Under the pieces are notes generated by a model that saw only the letters and a program-made list of their open reading frames with translations, searched no databases and was not told where the DNA came from. From the NCBI GenBank assembly GCA_031280335.1, contig JAITGZ010000155.1:1-11558 (forward strand): a DNA stretch of 11,558 bases, given 5' to 3'. Below are positions 6,411 to 11,558 of this stretch, piece by piece; the stretch's first letter is position 1, and each line of letters begins with the position of its first letter. This stretch comes from Deltaproteobacteria bacterium (GTDB taxonomy: Bacteria > Desulfobacterota > Desulfovibrionia > Desulfovibrionales > Desulfovibrionaceae). A program made the position numbers and the translations under genes.

Positions 6411-6545
6411 TCAATGGCGGTCTAGAAATCTCCGAAGGGAACTTAAAACGCGCATCAACTGGAACATTATTACGACTCCCCCAAATGAGACTAAGAGGAT
6501 TAACAGCGCCAGAAGTTCTAATCCCTGATTTGATGGAACGTTCAA
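6411..6545 (-). CDS. Very small single-helix membrane protein (44 aa)
   Basis: Starting at TTG (6545-6543), 44 codons run to TGA at 6413-6411. An AAAGGAG at 6559-6553 stands 7 nt before the TTG, among the best ribosome binding sites in the window. The peptide starts MNVPSNQG, then has a continuous hydrophobic stretch at about residues 9-31 (LELLALLILLVSFGGVVIMF), and ends with a basic amphipathic tail (RVLSSLRRFLDRH). This is the build of a one-pass inner-membrane peptide such as a small regulatory subunit or a type I toxin; no family is recognised. It begins 48 nt after the beta-barrel gene on the same strand and may share its transcript. An overlapping longer frame has no such start signal. 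Confidence 0.55.
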   Translation of the reverse strand: MNVPSNQGLELLALLILLVSFGGVVIMFQLMRVLSSLRRFLDRH

Positions 6546-6593
6546 GATTATGCTCCTTTGTTTTTTTGAATAATCTCAAAGTTTTGAAACGCT

Positions 6594-7355
6594 CTAAAAG
6601 CGGAAGGTCAAACCCATGCTTATTTCCGGATGAAAACGGAGCAGTTTGGATATTTTTTTGAAATCGTTCATTTTTTGATCAATGGCTTGCTGGTATTGGG
6701 AGTGCAGAGGGTGGGTGGGGTCGGCAATGGGGCCGCTCACTCCATAATCGGATTTGAGTTTGGCGTAGAGCAAACCCAAGCTGAAATCCATGGAAAGGCC
6801 GAAACTAGTGCCTGGATCCATACCCCAGCCCACGCCAAGGTAAGGGGCGAATTTATTCCGGGAGACATGGATTTTTTCCTGTCCGACATCAGCGGCATTG
6901 AAACTGTGATCTCCAATGCGGATAGCTCCGTTGGGGGTGCCGGTGATGCGTGTTTCCCAATCATAGTAATAAGCTCCGGCAGTCAGGCGGAAACCTCCCA
7001 TGAAAGGGTGAAAATCCAAAAGCAGTCCGGCGGTCAGGGCGTTTTTTACATCAAGGTCATAGTCGGCATTTTGGATAAAGCCACCGGAAAGAGATTTGAG
7101 CATTCTATCCTTGAGGCTCAGACGTTTGTCCGGGTTATGGGAAAGGTCAATGTGGGAAGAAAGGGTGGATAAGGGCAAAAAGTTGGCGTTGGCGCGCAGC
7201 TTGAACAGGCTGTTTATGCTGTATCCGGCCTCTACTCCCAGGCCGAGGGATCCTATTTTGGCTCCGGCTGAGAAGGGTGTGCCCAGGGCTGATGCGGAAA
7301 GAACGAAATACAGGCCGAGAGCCAGCCCAAGGGTAAAAAAAGGATTTTTGCGCAT
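6594..7355 (-). CDS. Outer-membrane beta-barrel protein
   Basis: The 253-residue product has a signal peptide (basic MRKN, hydrophobic core to about residue 22, likely cut after SASALG near 25). Alternating strands rich in Gly, Tyr and Phe follow, and it ends in a terminal phenylalanine (MGLTFRF), as barrel proteins do for assembly by the BAM machinery. Strand-like segments include LLLDFHPFMGGFRLTAGAYY and FAPYLGVGWG. These resemble a widespread group of proteobacterial barrel proteins of about 25 kDa with no fixed function. The ATG at 7355 has AGAGG about 7 nt upstream. The stop codon overlaps a half-copy of the palindromic repeat (6583-6599). The upstream gap to the glycosyltransferase is 155 nt, so an own promoter is possible. 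Confidence 0.85.
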   Translation of the reverse strand: MRKNPFFTLGLALGLYFVLSASALGTPFSAGAKIGSLGLGVEAGYSINSLFKLRANANFLPLSTLSSHIDLSHNPDKRLSLKDRMLKSLSGGFIQNADYDLDVKNALTAGLLLDFHPFMGGFRLTAGAYYYDWETRITGTPNGAIRIGDHSFNAADVGQEKIHVSRNKFAPYLGVGWGMDPGTSFGLSMDFSLGLLYAKLKSDYGVSGPIADPTHPLHSQYQQAIDQKMNDFKKISKLLRFHPEISMGLTFRF

Positions 7356-7510
7356 ATTTTGCCTCTTCTTAATTTTATGCCAGTCTCTTGCCAGAAACGT
7401 TCACATGGTTCGGGATGATCTCATCCAGGGTGAGTTCCTTCTTTGCTGTTGTACAAGGCTTAATGCAAGGGGGCAACCCGAATGATGTACAATCTTAAAG
7501 TTAAAATGTT

Positions 7511-8623
7511 TCAATTTGCTTGAGCGCTGATCTGTTGAAAAACCTCAAGATATTTTTGGAGCATAATTTGTTCGCTGTGGGCGGCAAGACTTTTTTTGCC
7601 CCCTCTGGACAATTTGTCGCGCAGTTTTTTGTCCAGAGCCAAGGTATGCATCAATTCGGCCAGATGACCAGGATCGGCGCTTCTGAAACAGCGCCCATTG
7701 GAGCCATCGTTTACCAACTCAAGGTGCAGAGGGATATCCGAGCAAAGCACGGCCAGACCGCCGGCCCAACCTTCCTTGACGGCCAAGCCGCTGCCTTCAT
7801 TCACTTCCGCCGGGGCAATCAGTATATCTCCGTCTCGCAGAATGTCCGCGCAATTGTCCGGCCCCAGAATAGCCAGGCGTCCATCCGCCGCCAGCTCTTT
7901 GGCCAGAGCCAGCAGGTTTTCGAATTGTGAGCCGCCTCCGGCTATGCGTAGTTCCCAGGATGGCATATCCGTAAATTGGTATAAGGACGGCAAGGCACGT
8001 ATGAGGCATTCATAGCCCCGCCTGGGTTCCAGACTATCACTGCATACAAAAACAATCTTGCTGTCTTTGGGTGTTCTGCGCGCCCGGCGCTTAGGATCTG
8101 GTTCTTGGCCGTTGCCCGCCACGTGCAAGACGGCTTCGGCAAAACCATCGTCCGCCAAAGCTTTGGCTGCTGTCTCAGAGCCGGTGACCACAGCGTCAAT
8201 ACGATGGAAGTGTTCCATTGATTTTTTGAGGCGGGGGGGGGTTGGGTTTAATGTGGAATAAACCAGTTTGATGTGTTTCTTCCGTTCCGCCAAGCGCAAG
8301 GCCAAGTCCAGGGATTCCTGATCAAAACTAAGCAGTATGCGGTTGTGGGAGCGCATCTTCCAGTGAAGTTTAAGATAGGTCATGAGCTTGCCCGGAGCGC
8401 TTTCAGGCCAGATCAGGCAAGACATGCCCGCACGCTGGGCAAAATCCGCTAAAGTGGAATTTTCATGGCACAAGAGCTCCGTTTCCATTTCCGGAAGAGA
8501 GCGGAATAGTTGAATCAACCGCTCCATATGCTGTTTTTTTTCCCGGTCAGATTGGCCGAGTTCCATTAATAGTACACGCATATGCATTGATTCGGATATG
8601 CCTTTGACGTCATTCGGTACCAT
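7511..8623 (-). CDS. Family 4 glycosyltransferase with a C9 tract
   Basis: A GT-B fold glycosyltransferase of the GT4 type, cytoplasmic, transferring a sugar from a nucleotide donor to an envelope or protein glycan; acceptor unknown. The C-terminal half carries the family features: a strand and helix after SKIVFVCSDSLEPRRGYECL (residues about 188-207 from this start), then EVNEGSGLAVKEGWAGG (about 273-289), the E-x7-E donor-binding element, then CSDIPLHLELV and DGSNGRCF. The N-terminal half is less conserved. The start is uncertain: I use the ATG at 8623; TTG at 8650 and ATGs at 8587 and 8581 are open, and homology seems to begin at MRVLLMELG (8581). No start has a good binding site. The coding strand has nine C in a row (plus strand 8233-8241) and eight A near the N-terminus (8534-8541), both prone to slippage. 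Confidence 0.85.
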   Translation of the reverse strand: MVPNDVKGISESMHMRVLLMELGQSDREKKQHMERLIQLFRSLPEMETELLCHENSTLADFAQRAGMSCLIWPESAPGKLMTYLKLHWKMRSHNRILLSFDQESLDLALRLAERKKHIKLVYSTLNPTPPRLKKSMEHFHRIDAVVTGSETAAKALADDGFAEAVLHVAGNGQEPDPKRRARRTPKDSKIVFVCSDSLEPRRGYECLIRALPSLYQFTDMPSWELRIAGGGSQFENLLALAKELAADGRLAILGPDNCADILRDGDILIAPAEVNEGSGLAVKEGWAGGLAVLCSDIPLHLELVNDGSNGRCFRSADPGHLAELMHTLALDKKLRDKLSRGGKKSLAAHSEQIMLQKYLEVFQQISAQAN

Positions 8624-8732
8624 GTGGGATGAGAAACCTCTGGGAATCAATTATTAAGGAATTTCCTTTTAACTGAAAACGCGAACTTTTTCCACTCCTC
8701 AATCTCGATCTGCTCCGGCGGATTTATTTATT

Positions 8733-8812
8733 GAACTTCTGTGGGAGCATGACCTCAAATTGTACAAAAAGCGCATGAGATCGAGCGTCTGTTTCGCGGG
8801 ATCAAAGGTTTT
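8733..8812 (+). pseudogene. Relic of an IS4/IS5-type transposase C-terminus
   Basis: In one frame 8733-8774 reads ELLWEHDLKLYKKR. After a one-base loss near 8775, the next frame reads EIERLFRGIKGF (8777-8812). Joined, this matches the end of DDE transposases of the IS4/IS5 groups, where a Y-K-x-R-N-x-I-E-x-x-F-x-x-(L/I)-K motif carries the catalytic glutamate. Nothing of the rest of the transposase is recognisable upstream. The similarity stops where the palindromic repeat at 8811-8839 begins. It is a dead fragment. Confidence 0.6.
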
Positions 8813-8839
8813 AGAGCAATTTCAAAGCGAAATGGCTCT
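8811..8839. repeat. Palindromic REP-like element
   Basis: AGAGCAATTTC (8813-8823) pairs with GAAATGGCTCT (8829-8839) at 10 of 11 positions around AAAGC. Variants of its left half, consensus TTTTAGAGCAATTTCAAAG, occur at 411-422 (plus), 6076-6091 (minus) and 6583-6599 (minus), all between genes or at a gene end. A second GC stem, GGCGGCG (8840-8846) with CGCCGCC (8859-8865), follows directly. This looks like a repetitive extragenic palindrome, here next to the transposase relic. Confidence 0.55.
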
Positions 8840-8920
8840 GGCGGCGGGGTTCGCGCAGCGCCGCCGCCGGGCGGGGATAGCGCTTGATTTACCTCCTGAT
8901 TTAATTTAGCATAAGTGGAC

Positions 8921-9958
8921 ATGAGCCAGACTAATACTGCTTCGCCCTCTTTGCCCAATGCCAAAGACCTGGATGTCCTGCGTGTACGTTTTTGCGCCAC
9001 GGATTTGAGCCATCCCGGCATAGCTTCCCTGTTCAATTACGTGCTGCAAAAACTGCCCGCTGAAGGCCAAAAGGCGCATCACCACAACAGTAAAGTTACG
9101 CCCCCCAGCGAAATTATACCCCTTGACCCCATCAACATCGTGCAGATGGAGGTACGCCTGCCCCCCTTGCCCGCCGTGCTGGGGGAGTTGCAGGAGGTTA
9201 CCAACAAACCGTATGCTTCCGCTTCGGATGTGGGCGCTGTGGTGGGCAAGGACCCCAGCTTGACCGCGTGGCTGCTCAAATTGGTGAACAGCCCTTTCTT
9301 CGGTTTTTCCAATAAAGTGGATACGGTTACTCGCGGCATCGCCCTGTTGGGCATTGAACAGTTCAAAACCATGGCCATGAGCAGCATGATCCATTCTTTG
9401 AGCAATCAAGTTCCGCCCAACATCATTGATCTGGATGCCTTCTGGCGACACAGCGTGGGCACAGGGCTCGCCGCCCAGGCGATCTGGAAGATGCTTGGCC
9501 GCGACGAGCCGGAACGTCTTTTTGTCTCCGGTCTGTTGCATGACTGCGGCATACTGGCCTTGGCTTACGCCGCACCCAAGACTTTTGTGGCTCTGGAGCA
9601 GGCGGTCAGGTCCGCCGGTGCCAAACACCGCCACCAGGTGGAGCAGGAGTTGCTTTCTTTTGATCATGCCCGCTTGGGGGGTATGCTGCTGCACCGCTGG
9701 AATATGCCCCTTAGCCTAGTCATGTCCGTCTTACGCCACCATCAGGTGGAGTCCCCGGATCGCTATACGGAAGCGGCGGTGGTGCATCTGGCCGATGTTG
9801 TGTCCAGGGCTGTGGCCGGCGATACTGACCAGGATATAGTCCCGCCTCTGGAGCCGGAAGTATGGAAATTTTTGGGACTGAAAGGGGCCAATCTGGTTTT
9901 TGTGGCCGATGCCATGCTGGAAAGGCTGAATGAACTCTGTGATATGTTGCGGGGCTAA
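8921..9958 (+). CDS. HDOD domain signalling protein
   Basis: A cytoplasmic protein of 345 residues with one HDOD domain (about residues 75-285), a relative of HD phosphohydrolases that usually acts in signalling or protein binding rather than catalysis. Typical features are LPPLPAVLGELQEV, the segment DPSLTAWLLKLVNSPFFGF, then TVTRGIALLGIEQFK, and later LLHDCGILAL and LRHHQ. The His-Asp pair in LLHDCG is present. The N-terminal 70 residues and the C-terminal 50 are not recognised. A GTG at 8915 opens the frame two codons earlier; I prefer the ATG at 8921, as neither has a clear ribosome binding site. The stop TAA (9956-9958) overlaps the stop of the convergent pyrD gene. HDOD proteins often take part in motility or c-di-GMP control, but no partner is adjacent. 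Confidence 0.9.
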   Translation: MSQTNTASPSLPNAKDLDVLRVRFCATDLSHPGIASLFNYVLQKLPAEGQKAHHHNSKVTPPSEIIPLDPINIVQMEVRLPPLPAVLGELQEVTNKPYASASDVGAVVGKDPSLTAWLLKLVNSPFFGFSNKVDTVTRGIALLGIEQFKTMAMSSMIHSLSNQVPPNIIDLDAFWRHSVGTGLAAQAIWKMLGRDEPERLFVSGLLHDCGILALAYAAPKTFVALEQAVRSAGAKHRHQVEQELLSFDHARLGGMLLHRWNMPLSLVMSVLRHHQVESPDRYTEAAVVHLADVVSRAVAGDTDQDIVPPLEPEVWKFLGLKGANLVFVADAMLERLNELCDMLRG

Positions 9959-10887
9959 TCTTCCAGGGTTCCACGCAGGGTGGCGCAACTTTCGATTCCC
10001 CATTCATCCATCAAAGAGGCAAGCTCCCCCGGCAGGCTGAAAATTCTGTCCGGCGCGGCGAAGTTGGCCGTGCCTATCTGTACGGCCCAGGCTCCGGCAA
10101 GGATGAATTCCAGAATATCCTCCGCTGTGTTGATTCCTCCTATGCCTATAACTGGGATGCGCACGGCCCGCGCCGTCTGCCAGACGCAACGCAAGGCCAC
10201 CGGCTTGATGGCCGCGCCGGAAAGCCCGCCGATGATTTTGGCCAGGCGCGGCTTGCGGCTGCGTGCGTCCACCGCCATACCGGACAGGGTGTTGATGCAG
10301 GAGAGTACATCCGCCCCGCCATCCGCGCAGGCTTTGGCTATTTCGGTTATATCCGTCACATTGGGGGTGAGTTTGACGATCACCGGCAAAGACCCGGCCC
10401 GTTTCTTTACCGCCTCGGTTACCCCGGCTGCGGCCCTGGGGTCCTGCCCGAAAAGCAGACCGCCTGCCGCCACATTGGGGCAGGAAATATTGACCTCCAG
10501 GGCGGCCAGGCCGGGCGCGGCGCTGAGCAGACCGGCCAGTTCGGCGAAATCCTGCGGATTGTGGGCGTAAATGTTGGCGATAACCTGGGTTTTCGTTGTC
10601 GGCAACAGAGGGAGGATATCGCGTATAAAGCTTTCCGCTCCGCAGTTTTGCAGACCTATGGAGTTGAGCATGCCTCCCACGGTCTCCGTAATGCGCGGCA
10701 TGGGATTGCCGGGCATGGGCCGCAGAGAAAGGCCCTTGGCCGCAAAACCGCCCAGCAGGGAAAGATCTCCATAAGGCATAAATTCCATCCCGTAGCCAAA
10801 GGTGCCAGATGCCGCTATGATCGGATTGCGCAGGATCAGCTCCCCCCCGGACCAGGGCAGCTTTACGCCCAGTTTTTCGTCTTTCAT
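9955..10887 (-). CDS. pyrD: Dihydroorotate dehydrogenase B, catalytic subunit
   Basis: PyrD (class 1B) oxidises dihydroorotate to orotate with FMN in the fourth step of pyrimidine synthesis and works with PyrK to pass electrons to NAD+. The 310 residues fit the family. Visible landmarks are NPIIAASGTFGYG near the N-terminus, NSIGLQNCG at 75-83, EVNISCPNV at 131-139 with Cys136 as the catalytic base (Cys marks class 1; class 2 has Ser), VKLTPNVTDI, and PVIGIGGI of the FMN phosphate site. The ATG at 10887 overlaps the pyrK stop as ATGA and has GGAGG four bases upstream, so the two are translationally coupled. The stop TAG overlaps the stop of the convergent HDOD gene, leaving no room for a terminator between them. 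Confidence 0.97.
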   Translation of the reverse strand: MKDEKLGVKLPWSGGELILRNPIIAASGTFGYGMEFMPYGDLSLLGGFAAKGLSLRPMPGNPMPRITETVGGMLNSIGLQNCGAESFIRDILPLLPTTKTQVIANIYAHNPQDFAELAGLLSAAPGLAALEVNISCPNVAAGGLLFGQDPRAAAGVTEAVKKRAGSLPVIVKLTPNVTDITEIAKACADGGADVLSCINTLSGMAVDARSRKPRLAKIIGGLSGAAIKPVALRCVWQTARAVRIPVIGIGGINTAEDILEFILAGAWAVQIGTANFAAPDRIFSLPGELASLMDEWGIESCATLRGTLED

Positions 10888-11558
10888 CCGGCCTCCGTCA
10901 AATCAACGGCGTCCGCCCAAAAGACCGGCCCGCAACGGCAGCTTGATACGGGAAGTCCCTGATGAAATTCAGGCGGCGGCGCATGTTTTGCCCCTTGCCC
11001 CCCAGTCTGTTCCGGCAGGGTTTTGACCACGCAGCCCAGGCAGGCCCCTACGCCGCAAGCCATGCTGTTTTCCAAAGAAATCTGCGTTTCCACCCCATGG
11101 CATATGGCCCAGGATTGCACCGTCCGCAAAAAAGGTGTGGGACCGCAGGCCAGGGTCAGGCCACCCTGCCGCGCTTGTTCCTCCATCTCTGCTTGCGTCC
11201 TGCGCAAAAAAGCCGTCCGGTCTTCAGGGGTTCTTTCCATAAAATGCTCCGCCCGGATCAGATTGCGCACAAGGGCGTAAGGGTAACAATCCAAAGGCAT
11301 TCTGTGCCCGAACAGCAGGCGCAGATCTCCGGCGGCGGAGTGACGCTCGGCGTAGCTCCAAAAAGGAGCCAGTCCCATGCCCCCGGCCAGAAGCAGCACA
11401 GATTTGTCTGGAGCAAAAACAAAACCCCGACCCAGAGGGCCGGTTACCCGCACTTTGTCCCCTGGGCGCAGCCCGGCCAGCCTGGCCGTGCCCCGCCCCG
11501 CCACCTGAAAAAAAACGCCCAGTTCTCCATTTCTGGCCTGAAAAATGGAAAAGGGTCT
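10884..11558 (-). CDS. pyrK: Dihydroorotate dehydrogenase B, electron transfer subunit (partial)
   Basis: PyrK carries FAD and a [2Fe-2S] cluster and takes electrons from PyrD to NAD+. The gene runs off the right edge; the frame is open to 11558, and a GTG at 11504 is internal. The first visible residues, RPFSIFQ (from 11558), are the FAD-binding RxFS motif. Then come GRGTARL and the GDKVRVTGPLGRGF strand, the nucleotide-binding LLLAGGMGLAPFW, and the cluster ligands ACGVGACLGC (C-x4-C-x2-C) with a fourth Cys in SCRCGPVF. The missing N-terminal part should be about 60-70 residues by family length. Its TGA overlaps the pyrD start by 4 bp. Confidence 0.96.
   Translation of the reverse strand, partial: RPFSIFQARNGELGVFFQVAGRGTARLAGLRPGDKVRVTGPLGRGFVFAPDKSVLLLAGGMGLAPFWSYAERHSAAGDLRLLFGHRMPLDCYPYALVRNLIRAEHFMERTPEDRTAFLRRTQAEMEEQARQGGLTLACGPTPFLRTVQSWAICHGVETQISLENSMACGVGACLGCVVKTLPEQTGGQGAKHAPPPEFHQGLPVSSCRCGPVFWADAVDLTEAG

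Noticed and set aside
6178..6579. 133-codon minus-strand frame next to the barrel gene
   Set aside because: It starts at TTG without a ribosome binding site, runs through the dispersed repeat, and overlaps the better-supported 44-codon gene in another frame.
8656..8668. AAGGAATTTCCTT palindrome upstream of the glycosyltransferase
   Set aside because: It is short and AT-rich, with no second copy nearby. It could be an operator but nothing supports it.
8891..8899. Perfect anti-sense of a ribosome binding site (minus strand TCAGGAGGT)
   Set aside because: No start codon follows at a suitable distance on the minus strand, and the site lies just upstream of the plus-strand HDOD gene.
8906..9694. 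262-codon minus-strand frame opposite the HDOD gene
   Set aside because: The plus strand encodes a clear HDOD protein over the same bases. The minus frame has no recognisable motif and is His/Gln-rich as antisense frames often are.

Overview
The window reads as chromosome from a Gram-negative, flagellated, probably anaerobic bacterium. The gene mix (flagellin-like protein, HDOD protein, PyrK/PyrD pair of the NAD-linked type, metal P-type ATPase with a small helical partner) and the protein flavour suggest Desulfovibrio or a relative (Desulfobacterota). That assignment is inference; no rRNA or other decisive marker is present.

Layout, left to right. Positions 1-130 hold a long imperfect hairpin that overlaps the first codons of a minus-strand gene leaving the window, then a perfect 10-bp hairpin. 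A tRNA-Asp (259-335, plus) follows with its own promoter and terminator candidates. Nearly everything after that is on the minus strand. Working upstream, these are: a flagellin-like protein (487-1302); tgt for queuosine tRNA modification (1421-2560), preceded by an unrecognised five-helix membrane protein (2578-3231); an atypical heavy-metal P-type ATPase (3500-5644) with a small one-helix protein just upstream (5668-5913) and a leader of roughly 200 nt; a very small membrane protein (6411-6545); an outer-membrane beta-barrel protein (6594-7355); and a family 4 glycosyltransferase (7511-8623) whose reading frame contains a run of nine C. Next come a broken transposase relic and a palindromic repeat (8733-8839), a plus-strand HDOD protein (8921-9958), and the minus-strand pyrK-pyrD operon (9955 to the right edge), whose last stop codon overlaps the HDOD stop codon tail to tail.

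How the genes relate. PyrK and PyrD together form dihydroorotate dehydrogenase B of pyrimidine synthesis, and they are translationally coupled by a 4-bp overlap. The small protein and the ATPase look like one metal-transport operon. The five-helix protein and tgt are 17 nt apart and probably cotranscribed, with no obvious functional link. The glycosyltransferase, beta-barrel protein and tiny membrane protein lie in series on one strand and suggest envelope functions, but shared transcription is not shown.

The points most worth a second look are the 44-residue membrane gene with a strong ribosome binding site, the C9 tract in the glycosyltransferase (possible phase variation), the ATPase with Tyr-Ser-Cys in place of Cys-Pro-Cys, the headless flagellin-like protein, and two families of dispersed repeats. 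I see no CRISPR array, prophage module or clearly new multi-gene defence system here.
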